Under the pieces are notes generated by a model. It searched no databases and was not told the origin of the DNA. It saw only the letters and a list, made by a program, of their open reading frames with translations. From assembly GCF_003287405.1 (NCBI RefSeq), contig NZ_PRLD01000012.1:1-64000 (forward strand): a DNA stretch of 64,000 nucleotides. Direction: 5' to 3'. The translations under genes and the position numbers were made by a program. Below are positions 17,041 through 25,672 of the stretch, piece after piece (position 1 is the stretch's first letter; each line of letters starts with the position of its first letter). This DNA is from Faecalibacterium prausnitzii. GTDB lineage: Bacteria > Bacillota > Clostridia > Oscillospirales > Ruminococcaceae.

Positions 17041-17859
17041 TTAACCGGTCACGGTCTCCCCGGCGGCAATGCGCTGCAAAACGGCTACCGCGTCCTCCAG
17101 ACACAGGCCGCTCTGGTTGAGCAGGGCGGCGTTTTCCGCGCCCACATAGCGCCAGTGCCACGGCTCGTAAGTGATGCCGGTCACGCTTTCGGCTTCCTTG
17201 GGGTAGCGCAGGATAAAGCCGTACTGTTCCGCGTTCTCGCACAGCCAGCGGAAGGCGGCGGTGTCGGCAAAGCCGGTGTCAAGGGTGGTGTGCTCCGGGC
17301 TGTTCAGGTCGGCGGCAAGGCCGCAGTTGTGCTCGGAGCAGCCCGGCGGGTTGACGATGACAGCCGCCTTTTCCCGGGCGGCGGCTTCGCTCAGACCCTT
17401 ATCACGGTAGTACTGGGTCTTGTTGTCGTACAGCTTTTTCTGGTAGCTGACGCTGCGGTAGCCGCTCTGCATCCGCACATCCACGCCGTCCTTGGCGGCA
17501 GCAGCCTGCATGGAGAGAAAGGCATCGGCGGCTTCAGTCTGCAAAGTCTTGTTGATGGCGGTAGCCGAGCCGCATTCCTTGGTCTCGACAGGATAGTCCT
17601 CCGTTATCGGGTGGGTGCGGCTGACAAGGATCATGCGGGGGTCATCCAGGATGGCCTGTGCCTGTGCGGCGGTAAGGGTGCTCTGCTGCACGCCGTATTC
17701 GGCGGGCTGCGCAAGGCTCTCGGCAGGCAGCTCGGGCAGCTGCGGCACGGCGGCCTTGCGGGTGCAGGCGTAGGCGGTGCCGCCCGCCGCAAAGCAGAGC
17801 AGCGCCGTCAGGCAGAGCAGACGGCGGGCATGATGTTTATGGTGGTGGGAAGAATACAT
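17041..17859 (-). CDS. VanY-type D-Ala-D-Ala carboxypeptidase (M15B)
   Basis: 272 residues. The N-terminus is a signal or anchor (RRLLCLTALLCFAAGG). The peptidase domain at about 90-250 has QSGYRSVSYQ, the zinc-binding SEHNCGLAADLNS (His and Asp) and EPWHWRYVG (catalytic Glu and third ligand His). It trims the terminal D-alanine from peptidoglycan stem peptides outside the membrane. No van resistance genes are nearby, so this is likely routine wall maintenance. Ribosome site GAAGGTAGG before the ATG at 17859. Confidence 0.9.
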   Translation of the reverse strand: MYSSHHHKHHARRLLCLTALLCFAAGGTAYACTRKAAVPQLPELPAESLAQPAEYGVQQSTLTAAQAQAILDDPRMILVSRTHPITEDYPVETKECGSATAINKTLQTEAADAFLSMQAAAAKDGVDVRMQSGYRSVSYQKKLYDNKTQYYRDKGLSEAAAREKAAVIVNPPGCSEHNCGLAADLNSPEHTTLDTGFADTAAFRWLCENAEQYGFILRYPKEAESVTGITYEPWHWRYVGAENAALLNQSGLCLEDAVAVLQRIAAGETVTG

Positions 17860-17937
17860 AGAACCTACCTTCTTTCACAAAAAAGGATAAGTGCCCGCCG
17901 CCCCGGGCAGACTATCCGCAAAAGGGGGCGCGGGAAG

Positions 17938-18387
17938 ATGAAGATGACAGCGCAGGAATACGCACGCCGGGTGCAGAAGGCCGGGCCGCACTCGCCGCTT
18001 TTGGCAGACTGCCTTTGGGCGTTCTGCGTGGGCGGCGGTATCTGCCTGCTGGGCGAAGGGCTGCGGCAGCTGTTTCTGCGGCAGGGCGCGGACGCCGAAG
18101 CGGCGGGCACCCTGACCAGCTGCACCTTGATTTTGCTCTCGGCGGTGCTGACCACGCTGGGCTGGTACCAGAAGCTGGCGGCAAAGGCCGGGGCGGGGTC
18201 GCTGGTACCCATTACCGGCTTTGCCAACGCGGTGGTCAGTGCGGCCATCGAGTTCAAGGCCGAGGGCCGTGTACCGGGCACGGGAGCCAAGATGTTCCTC
18301 ATCGCCGGGCCGGTCATCGTGTACGGCACGCTGGCGGCGGTGGTGTACGGTGTGGTGCTGTGGCTGCTGGGGGCTTCTGCCTTATAA
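17938..18387 (+). CDS. spoVAC: Stage V sporulation protein AC
   Basis: 149 residues, matching the roughly 150 of B. subtilis SpoVAC. Start at 17938 (MKMTAQEYARRV), with the in-frame ATG at 17944 as an alternative; the ribosome site is a weak GGGGGCGCGGGA. Four hydrophobic segments; SLVPITGFANAVVSAAIEFKAEG and the helix after it are family features. SpoVAC is a mechanosensitive channel subunit that moves dipicolinic acid in spores. It is followed by spoVAD and spoVAE. Confidence 0.93.
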   Translation: MKMTAQEYARRVQKAGPHSPLLADCLWAFCVGGGICLLGEGLRQLFLRQGADAEAAGTLTSCTLILLSAVLTTLGWYQKLAAKAGAGSLVPITGFANAVVSAAIEFKAEGRVPGTGAKMFLIAGPVIVYGTLAAVVYGVVLWLLGASAL

Positions 18388-18475
18388 TACGGAACAGCCC
18401 CGCCGGATATTGCAGTGCTACAGCACCAGTATAGCACGTTCCGGGGCATTTTTTGCAGAAAAGGAGAAATTTTTT

Positions 18476-19492
18476 ATGACAGAGCGCCGGGGCGATACCC
18501 TGTTGTTCCATACCCCGCCGGTCATCGCCGCACAGGCGGCGGCGGGCGGCAAAAAAGAGAGCGAGGGCCCGTTGGCAGCGGGCTTTGACGAACTGACCAC
18601 CGACAATCGGCTGGGACAGTGCAGCTGGGAAGCCGCCGAAAAGCAGTTGCAGCTGCGGGCGGCGCGGCTCTGCCTGCAAAAGGCTGGCTTGCCCGCAGAG
18701 CAGGTGGACCTTGCGCTGGCGGGAGATCTGCAGGCGCAGTGCACCGCCTCCGGCTACGCGCTGCGGGAACTGGGCGTGCCCTTTGCGGGGCTGTTCGGGG
18801 CGTGCAGCACCATGGCGGAGGCGCTGGCGCTGGGCGCGGCGCTGTGCAGCAGCGGGGCGGCGCAGAACCTGCTGGCCATGACTTCCAGTCATTTCTGCGC
18901 GGCAGAGCGTCAGTTCCGCACCCCACTGAGTTACGGCGCGGTGCGCACCCCTACCGCCCAGTGGACGGCTACCGCCGCCGGGTGCTGCCTGCTGCGTCCG
19001 GCAGGGCAGGGGGTGGGCATTGCCGCCGCCACCTTTGGGCGGGTGCAGGACTATAACATCAAGGATATCAACAACATGGGCGCAGCCATGGCACCGGCAG
19101 CAGCCGCTACGCTGCTGCAGTATCTTGCCGACACCCATGCAGAGCTGCGGGATTTCGACTGCATCTACACCGGCGACCTTGGGCTGGTAGGCAGTCAGAT
19201 GCTGCGGGAGCTGTTGGCAGCAGAGGGTCTGCTGCTGAAAAACCACGCGGACTGCGGCTGTCTGCTTTACGATGCCGGGGAGCAGCGGGTAAAAAGCGGC
19301 GGTTCGGGCGCGGGCTGCTGCGCCGCCGTACTCTGCGCGCATATCCTGCCAAAGCTGCTGCGCCGCGGCAGCCGCCGGGTGCTGTTTATCGCCACCGGGG
19401 CGCTGATGAGCCAGACCACCTTTTTGCAGAAGGAGAGCATCCCGGCGGTGGCACATTTGGTAGAGCTGACCGCGCCGGAAAAGGAGAGCTGA
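18476..19492 (+). CDS. spoVAD: Stage V sporulation protein AD
   Basis: 338 residues, the same length as B. subtilis SpoVAD. ATG at 18476 follows AGAAAAGGAGAAA. It has a thiolase-like fold with the ACSTMAEALALGAALC stretch and a late FIATGALMSQTTFLQ typical of the family. SpoVAD binds dipicolinic acid directly. It lies 88 bases after spoVAC and one base before spoVAE. Confidence 0.94.
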   Translation: MTERRGDTLLFHTPPVIAAQAAAGGKKESEGPLAAGFDELTTDNRLGQCSWEAAEKQLQLRAARLCLQKAGLPAEQVDLALAGDLQAQCTASGYALRELGVPFAGLFGACSTMAEALALGAALCSSGAAQNLLAMTSSHFCAAERQFRTPLSYGAVRTPTAQWTATAAGCCLLRPAGQGVGIAAATFGRVQDYNIKDINNMGAAMAPAAAATLLQYLADTHAELRDFDCIYTGDLGLVGSQMLRELLAAEGLLLKNHADCGCLLYDAGEQRVKSGGSGAGCCAAVLCAHILPKLLRRGSRRVLFIATGALMSQTTFLQKESIPAVAHLVELTAPEKES

Positions 19493-19493
19493 A

Positions 19494-19850
19494 ATGAACT
19501 ATCTGTGGGCATTTTTAATAGGCGGCGCCATCTGCGCGGTGGGGCAGTTGTTCATCGACCTGACAAAGCTGACCCCGGCACGCATCCTGACCGGCTATGT
19601 GGTGGCGGGAGTGGTGCTTTCGGCGGTGGGGCTGTATGCGCCGCTGGCAGAGTTTGCCGGTGCGGGGGCGACGGTGCCGCTGCTGGGCTTCGGGCATCTG
19701 CTGGCAAAGGGGGTGCGCACCGCCGTGGCGGAAAAGGGCGCTGTCGGCATCCTGACCGGCGGGCTGACTGCTGCCTCTGCGGGCATCACCGCAAGCCTTG
19801 TCTGCGGCGTGGTGTGCAGCCTTGCGGGCAAAAGCCATGACCAGAACTGA
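19494..19850 (+). CDS. spoVAE: Stage V sporulation protein AE (AEb type)
   Basis: 118 residues; ATG at 19494 directly after the spoVAD stop, with AAAAGGAGAGC upstream. Several hydrophobic segments and the motif AFLIGGAICAVGQLFIDLTKLTPARIL define the short SpoVAEb protein. It completes the minimal spoVAC-AD-AE set for the dipicolinic acid channel. The gene lacks the AEa part seen in Bacillus, as is common in Clostridia. Confidence 0.93.
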   Translation: MNYLWAFLIGGAICAVGQLFIDLTKLTPARILTGYVVAGVVLSAVGLYAPLAEFAGAGATVPLLGFGHLLAKGVRTAVAEKGAVGILTGGLTAASAGITASLVCGVVCSLAGKSHDQN

Positions 19851-19879
19851 ATAATAGGATGCGTTTGCGGGCAGCATCC

Positions 19880-20067
19880 TTGCCCTCTCAGCCATCGCTA
19901 CGCGATGCCAGATTCCCCCTTTTGTCGCTGCGCGACATCTTCCCCCGGCCGGGGGAAGTCGGCCCTCAAAGTGGGAGCCCTTGGCAGTCCACACAAACTT
20001 CATCTCTTTGCCAAGGCCTCTCCCTTTGGGAGAGGTGTCACCACAGGTGACGGAGAGGGCGAGCCCG
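19880..20067. repeat. Palindromic intergenic repeat, copy G (subfamily 2, with nested module)
   Basis: Ends are CCCTCTCAGCC and GACGGAGAGGGCGAG. It contains CCTCTCCCTTTGGGAGAGG, and a nested TTCCCCC...GGGGGAA module at about 19912-19950 that appears in the opposite orientation in the copy at 45213-45422. Confidence 0.8.
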
Positions 20068-20167
20068 CTAAAGAAATACAAGAGAACATCATCACTTTGT
20101 CCGCGCTGCTTCGCTATATTTTGCGCCCGGCGGCTGGTAAACTGGGGGCAAAACGGAGGTGAAGCGG

Positions 20168-20419
20168 ATGAAACACAGCGGTCAGACCGTATTGTGGGAG
20201 CTGTGGGCGGCGCTGTGCCTGTGCACGGCGCTGGTGCTGCCGCCGGGCAGCCCGTGGCTGCACGAGCCGGCGCTGTTGTACCCGGGGCTTTCGCTGGCAG
20301 TGCTTGTGCCCGCCGCGTGGGCGGCGTGGTGGATGGCGGTGCCGCCGCAGCCGTTGCCGCCGGAGCAGCTGCTGGAGCCGGTGCAGCGGCAGAGCCTTGC
20401 CGCGCTGTGTGGGACATAA
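20168..20419 (+). CDS. Small membrane protein of unknown function
   Basis: 83 residues; ATG at 20168 with GGAGGTGAAGC upstream (a GTG at 20159 is less likely). Two hydrophobic segments, about 10-25 and 38-58, then a Pro-rich tail. I recognise no family. The good ribosome site is the main support. It is followed closely by a hairpin shared with rpsT. Confidence 0.45.
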   Translation: MKHSGQTVLWELWAALCLCTALVLPPGSPWLHEPALLYPGLSLAVLVPAAWAAWWMAVPPQPLPPEQLLEPVQRQSLAALCGT

Positions 20420-20430
20420 CAGCGGAAAAA

Positions 20431-20466
20431 ACAAAAACCCCTGTGCCGGGTACCCGGTACAGAGGT
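20431..20466. terminator. Bidirectional terminator after rpsT
   Basis: AAAACCCCTGTGCCGGGT, then ACCCGGTACAGAGGTTTT: a long stem with A-rich and T-rich sides. It can end both rpsT (minus) and the small gene (plus). Confidence 0.85.
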
Positions 20467-20491
20467 TTTGTTCGTCAATCAAACTGCGCGA

Positions 20492-20752
20492 TCAAGCGTT
20501 CTTGTTAGCACGCTTTGCCATACGGCTGATCTTGCGGCTGGCGGTGTTCTTCTTGATGACACCCTTAGCGCGAGCCTTGTCGATCGCGGAAACAGCAGCC
20601 AGGACGGTTGCGTCCTTGTCAGCGGCATTCGCATCGATGGCAGCGTCTGCCTTCTTGACGACTGTTTTCAGGTTGGTCTTAATGGCCTTGTTGTGAGCCT
20701 GCTCTGCAGCAGCCTGCACGACGCGGTCCTTCTGAGATTTGATGTTAGGCAT
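20492..20752 (-). CDS. rpsT: 30S ribosomal protein S20
   Basis: 86 residues, the normal size. ATG at 20752 (MPNIKSQKDRV) is preferred over 20761 because AAGGAGGTGG is placed for it. Lys/Arg-rich helices and the C-terminal KGVIKKNTASRKISRMAKRA motif define S20, which binds 16S rRNA in the body of the small subunit. It is divergent from gpr, keeping the rpsT-gpr-spoIIP neighbourhood found in many Firmicutes. Confidence 0.97.
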   Translation of the reverse strand: MPNIKSQKDRVVQAAAEQAHNKAIKTNLKTVVKKADAAIDANAADKDATVLAAVSAIDKARAKGVIKKNTASRKISRMAKRANKNA

Positions 20753-20918
20753 TCGTTCCACCTCCTTGGCTACCTATAACAGCGCACCCTATGATACCAT
20801 ATTTCGCGTACCAGCGCAAGCGTTTTTTTGATTTTTGTTTGGAAAAGTTTTGTTTTTCCCATACTTTCCGGCAATAAGGCGGGCTTTTGCCCCAAAAAAG
20901 GAACGGAGAGTGTGGAAA

Positions 20919-21704
20919 ATGCGTACTACGGATATGGCTGACGAGCTGTTCAGCGGCGCGGCGCAGCCGCTGCCCGCAGGGGTGCGGCTGGCTACCGCCC
21001 GCCACGGCGGGGTGACAGTGACCCGGGTGGAGATCGCCCGCGAGGGGCTCAGCCGTCCCCGGGGCAGGTATGTGACGCTGGAAATGCCCAGCGTCAGCGT
21101 GCTGGACGAGCGGGATGCCGCCGTCATCGAGGTGTGCGCCCGGGAGCTGCGCGCCCTTTTGCCGCCGGAAGGGCCGGTACTGGTGCTGGGGGTGGGCAAC
21201 CGCCGCATCACCGCCGATGCCCTTGGCCCGCGCACGGTGCAGCGCATCCTTGTCACCATGGGCGCGGGCGCTGCCCCGCCGGTGCGGGGCTTGCGGCCGG
21301 TAGCAGCCGTTGCGCCCGGGGTGGCGGCAGCCACCGGGCTTTCGCTTCAGCAGCTGGCGGCGGCGCTGGTGGGGCAGCTGCACCCGGCGGCGGTGGTCTG
21401 CGTGGACAGTCTCTGCTCCGCCGAGGGGCAGCGGCTGGGGCGCACGGTGCAGTTTTCGGACACCGGGCTTTACCCGGCGCAGGCCGACCACACCCGCCAC
21501 CTGACCCGGGACACCCTTGGCGTGCCGGTGGTGGCGGCGGGCATCCCTACCCTGATGCAAGCGCAGGAGGGCGCAGACCTTGTGGTCACGCCCCGCGCGC
21601 TGGACAGCGTCATCGCCCACGGCGCGGCTCTGCTGGCGTGTGCGGTCAACCGCGCCTTGCAGCCCCGCCTTACCGTGCAGCAGCTCTGCTGGCTGACGGG
21701 GTGA
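20919..21704 (+). CDS. gpr: Germination protease GPR, short form
   Basis: 261 residues against about 370 in Bacillus. ATG at 20919 follows GAACGGAGAG. The fold signatures VLGVGNRRITADALGP and QFSDTGLYPAQADHTRHLTRDTLGVPV carry the two aspartates thought to be catalytic (in ADALGP and SDTG). The protein starts at MRTTDMADEL, at the point where the Bacillus zymogen is cut, so the propeptide is missing or reduced, and a roughly 90-residue C-terminal region is absent. In spores GPR degrades small acid-soluble proteins. Followed by spoIIP after 17 bases. Confidence 0.9.
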   Translation: MRTTDMADELFSGAAQPLPAGVRLATARHGGVTVTRVEIAREGLSRPRGRYVTLEMPSVSVLDERDAAVIEVCARELRALLPPEGPVLVLGVGNRRITADALGPRTVQRILVTMGAGAAPPVRGLRPVAAVAPGVAAATGLSLQQLAAALVGQLHPAAVVCVDSLCSAEGQRLGRTVQFSDTGLYPAQADHTRHLTRDTLGVPVVAAGIPTLMQAQEGADLVVTPRALDSVIAHGAALLACAVNRALQPRLTVQQLCWLTG

Positions 21705-21721
21705 AGAAAGGAGGTCTTGCC

Positions 21722-22846
21722 ATGCGCAGCAGAGAGCCTTGGCGTCTGCCTGCGGGGCAGAGCAGGGCAGTGCCCTTTTTGCAGGCCGCGGTGCTGTTTG
21801 CAGCGCTGTGCATCTTTGCCCGCAGCGCCGCGCTGGTGCTGGCGGCCTTTCTGGCAGCGCCGGTGCCTGCCGCGCAGACTTTGCTGCATCTGGGACAGCA
21901 GGCCGTGGAGAGCCGCGCTGCGGCATCTGCGGAAAGCGTGCCGGAGGACGTGTCCGCGCCCTCTCCGGCGCAGGAAGCTGACGTCCCGGTGCAGACCGGG
22001 GTGGAGCGGTATTTTGTGGCGCTGCAGCCGGACGAAGCCCGCCCTGCCGATGCCGGCACGGTGACAGAGCAGCAGTTCGGGCAGGGCAGCGGCGAAAAGT
22101 ACATTCCCTGCGGCGCGGGCAGCATCAAGAATAACACCCGGCAGACGGCGGCAGACATTGCCGCTGAGGTGGCGCAGCCCCTGCCCTTTGCCATCGAAAA
22201 AGACAGCGCCGCGCCGCAGGTGCTCATCATGCACACCCACGCCACCGAGGACTACCGCCTTTCTGCCGGGCTGTGGTTCACCCCCGGGGACGGGGCGCGC
22301 AGCACCGACCGCAGCATCAATATGTGCGCGGTGGGGCGGGTGATGGCCGATACCCTCAATGCGGCGGGCATCTGCACCCTGCACGACGAGACCCTGAACG
22401 ACTACCCCAGCTACACCGGCAGCTACGCCAACAGCCGGGCGGTGGTGCAGCAGTATCTGGCGCAGTACCCCAGCATCAAGGTGGTGCTGGACGTCCACCG
22501 CGACGCCATCGAGCGGGAAAACGGCACCCGCTGCGCCCCGGTATGCACCATAGACGGACGGCAGGCGGCGCAGGTGATGATCATCTGCGGGTGCGACAAC
22601 GGCACCAGCGTGCAGCTGCCCGCATGGCGGCAGAACCTGCGCTTTGCCGCTGCGTGGGAGCGCAGCATGGAAGCAAAATACCCCGGCCTTACCCGCCCGG
22701 TGCTGTTCAGCTACCGGTTCTATAATCAGGACCTGACCACCGGCAGTCTGCTGATCGAGATCGGCGGGCACGGCAACAACCTAAATGAGGCCCTGTACGC
22801 CGGATATCTGGCAGCACAGGGCCTCGCGGATGCATTATTAAGCTGA
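21722..22846 (+). CDS. spoIIP: Stage II sporulation protein P (peptidoglycan amidase/endopeptidase)
   Basis: 374 residues; ATG at 21722 with GAAAGGAGGTC. One transmembrane segment at about 20-45, then a variable linker and the SpoIIP domain with VLIMHTHATEDY, VVLDVHRDAIE and LLIEIGGHGNN, which supply the zinc histidines and catalytic glutamate. It cuts septal peptidoglycan during engulfment together with SpoIID and SpoIIM. Organised with gpr as usual. Its stop is one base from the stop of the convergent lipoprotein gene. Confidence 0.94.
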   Translation: MRSREPWRLPAGQSRAVPFLQAAVLFAALCIFARSAALVLAAFLAAPVPAAQTLLHLGQQAVESRAAASAESVPEDVSAPSPAQEADVPVQTGVERYFVALQPDEARPADAGTVTEQQFGQGSGEKYIPCGAGSIKNNTRQTAADIAAEVAQPLPFAIEKDSAAPQVLIMHTHATEDYRLSAGLWFTPGDGARSTDRSINMCAVGRVMADTLNAAGICTLHDETLNDYPSYTGSYANSRAVVQQYLAQYPSIKVVLDVHRDAIERENGTRCAPVCTIDGRQAAQVMIICGCDNGTSVQLPAWRQNLRFAAAWERSMEAKYPGLTRPVLFSYRFYNQDLTTGSLLIEIGGHGNNLNEALYAGYLAAQGLADALLS

Positions 22847-22847
22847 A

Positions 22848-23396
22848 TCAGCCGCCAAGGCTGGAGATCATGCTGCTCTTGGCAGACTGATAGTAGCTCC
22901 ATGCCTGATCGGCCACGGTCTCGGGCTGGTTATACTGCCGCAGCACGCTGCGCATCTCGCTGACCACCGAGGAGACGGCACTGTCGTAGGTGCTCTCCAC
23001 AGAGGAAAGATGGCTGTAGGCGATGCTGACCTTATTGGCAAAGGTCCGCTCTTCGGCGGGCAGAGAGTGGTACTCATCCTTTGCGCTCTGGATGGCGCTG
23101 CTGACATCCGACCGTGCCGAGGACTCCAGTGAATACAGCTCGCTCATCAGAGAGGAGATCTTGGCATCGCACTCGGGGTTTGGCGGGTCGTAGACGTGGC
23201 CGGGGTCACTGGCAGTGCTGCTGCCCGGTGCAGCCGACTGGGAGGCGCTTCCGTAGGCGGGAAGCCAGTCGCCGAACATGAATTCCTTGTATCCGGCAAT
23301 GAATTCCTCTTTGGTGCAGCCGCTCAGCAGGGCTGCCAGTGCGCAGCTGACCACGGCAAGGGTCAGCAGGCGGATGATATGGTGTATGTGTTTCAT
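22848..23396 (-). CDS. Lipoprotein of unknown function with coiled-coil region
   Basis: 182 residues. ATG at 23396 (MKHIHHIIRLL) follows TCTGGAGGAAATC; the longer frame has no site. The signal peptide ends LAALLSGC (lipobox Cys about 27). After a Ser/Ala-rich spacer, the C-terminal half is helical with regular acidic and serine residues (SSLMSELYSLESSARSDVSSA). I recognise no domain. Its stop almost touches the spoIIP stop, with no terminator between them. Confidence 0.65.
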   Translation of the reverse strand: MKHIHHIIRLLTLAVVSCALAALLSGCTKEEFIAGYKEFMFGDWLPAYGSASQSAAPGSSTASDPGHVYDPPNPECDAKISSLMSELYSLESSARSDVSSAIQSAKDEYHSLPAEERTFANKVSIAYSHLSSVESTYDSAVSSVVSEMRSVLRQYNQPETVADQAWSYYQSAKSSMISSLGG

Positions 23397-23507
23397 GATT
23401 TCCTCCAGAATCTGTTTTTGCGGAATACCGCTTTTTCCCAGTTTACCAGAGAAAAGGCGGCCTGACAAGAAAAAATGCAGAATTTTACCGGATTCCGCAT
23501 GGTAAGG

Positions 23508-23536
23508 TTGACAAAATGCCGCCAACGTGCTATTTT
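23508..23536 (+). promoter_or_regulatory. Promoter of asnS
   Basis: TTGACA at 23508-23513 and TATTTT at 23531-23536, spacer 17. It lies about 315 bases before the start codon, ahead of the T-box leader. Confidence 0.75.
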
Positions 23537-23543
23537 AAAACAA

Positions 23544-23830
23544 CAAATGCAAGGAACGGGAAAAGTAGCGCGGGCCGTCCGGCCCAGAGAGTGCGGCACA
23601 GCTGAGAGCCGCGCCCGTGCGCCGCGTGAACGAACACCCGGGAGCAGCAAACTGAACACGGCAGCGCGTCTGCCGCTAAGTAGGTGCGCCGCAGGTCCAG
23701 CGTTATAGGGACAGCGCTTAAACAAAGAGCGCGTGAGCGACCGGGCACTTCCGGTAATTCAGGTGGCACCGCGGACATTACAAGACAGCTTGTTCGCCCT
23801 GAACTTTCAGGGCAAAAGCTGTCTTTTTTC
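23544..23830 (+). promoter_or_regulatory. T-box leader of asnS
   Basis: Contains the T-box sequence AGGTGGCACCGCGGA at 23761-23775 and a terminator (AAGACAGCT, stem with CCCTGAA-TTTCAGGG inside, AGCTGTCTTTTTT) at 23782-23827. Stem I shows AGAGAG and CTGAGAG words. Two AAC triplets (23629-23631, 23633-23635) are candidates for the specifier and match asparagine. Uncharged tRNA-Asn should stabilise the antiterminator and turn on asnS. Confidence 0.92.
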
Positions 23831-23849
23831 TTTGTAAAGGAGAACTATT

Positions 23850-25238
23850 ATGGAACGTACCGAGATCCTTTCGCTGTTCAAGAACACCCCGGCGGACGGC
23901 ACCGAGATCACTGTCTGCGGCTGGGCAAAGAACATCCGCGACTCCAAGAACATCGGCTTCATCGCCCTGTCGGACGGCGGCTGCTTCAAGACCCTGCAGG
24001 TGGTGCTGGAAGCCGGCAAGCTGGCAAACTATGATGAAGTCATCCACACCGGTCTGTACAGCAGCCTGCGCATCAAGGGCAAGCTGGTGCTCACCCCGCA
24101 GGCAAAGCAGCCCTTTGAGCTGAACGCCGAGAGCGTGGAGATCCTGGGCGACTGCCCCGCCGACGAGTACCCCCTGCAGAAAAAGAAGATGAGCATGGAG
24201 TATCTGCGCACCATGCCCACCCTGCGCCCCCGCACCAACACCTTCAACGCCGCTTTCCGCGTGCGCAGCGTGGCAGCCTACGCTATCCACAAGTTCTTCC
24301 AGGAGAACGGCTTTGTCTACGCCCACTCTCCGCTGATCACCGCCTCCGACTGCGAGGGTGCCGGCGAGATGTTCCGCGTGACTACACTGGATCTGGACAA
24401 TGTGCCCAAGACCGAGGACGGCGCTGTGGATTACAGCCAGGACTTCTTTGAAAAGCCGGTCAACCTGACTGTTTCCGGTCAGCTGGAAGCCGAGGCCATG
24501 GCCATGGCATTCGGCAAGGTTTACACCTTTGGCCCCACCTTCCGCGCCGAGAAGAGCTTTACCACCCGCCATGCTGCGGAGTTCTGGATGATCGAGCCGG
24601 AGATGGCCTTCTGTGACCTGAACGGCTACATGGACAACGCCGAGGCCATGATCAAGTACGTCATCCGCTATGTGCTGGACAACTGCCCGGACGAGATGGC
24701 TTTCTTCAACCAGTTCATTGATAAGGGTCTTGTCGAGCGTCTGGAGCTGGTGGCAAACAGCGATTTTGCTCGCATCAGCTACACCGAAGCCATTGAGATC
24801 TTGGAAAAGAACAACAAGAAGTTCCAGTACCCCGTGGAGTGGGGCGTGGATATCCAGACCGAGCACGAGCGCTACCTGACCGAGGTGGTGTACAAAAAGC
24901 CGGTCTTTGTCACCGACTACCCCAAGGAGATCAAGAGCTTCTACATGAAGCAGAATGCCGACGGCAAGACTGTGGCAGCAGCAGATATGCTGGTGCCCGG
25001 CATCGGCGAGCTGATCGGCGGCAGCCAGCGTGAAGAGGACTACGGCAAGCTGGTGGCCCGCATGGACGAGCTGGGCATGGACAAGACCAACTACGAGTGG
25101 TACCTGAATCTGCGCAAGTTCGGCGGCGTGGAGCACGCAGGCTACGGCTTGGGCTTTGAGCGCATGATCATGTACCTCACCGGCATCCAGAACATCCGTG
25201 ACGTGCTGCCCTTCCCCCGCACCGCATACGGCTTCTGA
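23850..25238 (+). CDS. asnS: Asparagine-tRNA ligase
   Basis: 462 residues; ATG at 23850 with AAAGGAGAAC. An N-terminal OB-fold anticodon domain ([20 protein letters not shown]) is followed by the class II catalytic core: motif 2 with [20 protein letters not shown] and motif 3 with [15 protein letters not shown], ending [12 protein letters not shown]. It charges tRNA-Asn. Direct asparagine charging is supported by the AAC specifier in the leader. Confidence 0.97.
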   Translation: MERTEILSLFKNTPADGTEITVCGWAKNIRDSKNIGFIALSDGGCFKTLQVVLEAGKLANYDEVIHTGLYSSLRIKGKLVLTPQAKQPFELNAESVEILGDCPADEYPLQKKKMSMEYLRTMPTLRPRTNTFNAAFRVRSVAAYAIHKFFQENGFVYAHSPLITASDCEGAGEMFRVTTLDLDNVPKTEDGAVDYSQDFFEKPVNLTVSGQLEAEAMAMAFGKVYTFGPTFRAEKSFTTRHAAEFWMIEPEMAFCDLNGYMDNAEAMIKYVIRYVLDNCPDEMAFFNQFIDKGLVERLELVANSDFARISYTEAIEILEKNNKKFQYPVEWGVDIQTEHERYLTEVVYKKPVFVTDYPKEIKSFYMKQNADGKTVAAADMLVPGIGELIGGSQREEDYGKLVARMDELGMDKTNYEWYLNLRKFGGVEHAGYGLGFERMIMYLTGIQNIRDVLPFPRTAYGF

Positions 25239-25262
25239 GAAGCGCGCATACTGTAATCAAAG

Positions 25263-25295
25263 AAAGCCGCCGCCTTTGCGGCGGCTTTTTTGGTT
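25263..25295 (+). terminator. Terminator of asnS
   Basis: AAGCCGCCGCC, TTT, GCGGCGGCTTTTTTGG: a strong GC stem with a T-run. Confidence 0.92.
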
Positions 25296-25320
25296 GAACG
25301 GGAGCGCCTTCGATGAACGG

Positions 25321-25458
25321 CCTCGCCCTCTCAGTCACCTTCGGTGACAGCTCTCCCAAAGGGAGAGCCTCTGGCGAAACCGGTAACTTCGCGTGGACTG
25401 CCAAAGCCTCTCCCTTTGGGAGAGGTGGATTTGCGAAGCAAAGACGGAGAGGGCGAGG
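25321..25458. repeat. Palindromic intergenic repeat, copy D (subfamily 2)
   Basis: Ends CCTCGCCCTCTCAGTC and GACGGAGAGGGCGAGG. Two internal hairpins, GCTCTCCCAAAGGGAGAGCC and CCTCTCCCTTTGGGAGAGG. It is followed directly by module 2. Confidence 0.85.
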
Positions 25459-25494
25459 ATGCTAACCGCAGCACCGCGCTTTCGCAGAAAGCGG

Positions 25495-25640
25495 CGCTGC
25501 AAATGCCGTTTCCCTCTACGACCCCACCCGTGAAAATGGAGCAGCGGAACGCCCGCAGGCGTTCCACTGCTCCGAAATAAAAATAATTCTTCCGCTGAAT
25601 ATTGCCAGAGCGAAGCGGAGACAATTCTGAATCGTAAAAA
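25495..25640 (+). repeat. Hairpin module 2 of the compound repeat
   Basis: Conserved left flank (AAATGCCGTTTCC, CGACCCC, CCCGTGAAAATG) and right flank (GAAATAAAAATAATT, TTCCGCT, CCAGAGCGAAGCGGAG) surround a hairpin GAGCAGCGGAACGCC-CGCA-GGCGTTCCACTGCTC with one mismatch. The loop matches other copies; the stem does not. Confidence 0.75.
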
Positions 25641-25672
25641 CGCCTATCTTTTCAACAAGGAGCACAAAACAA

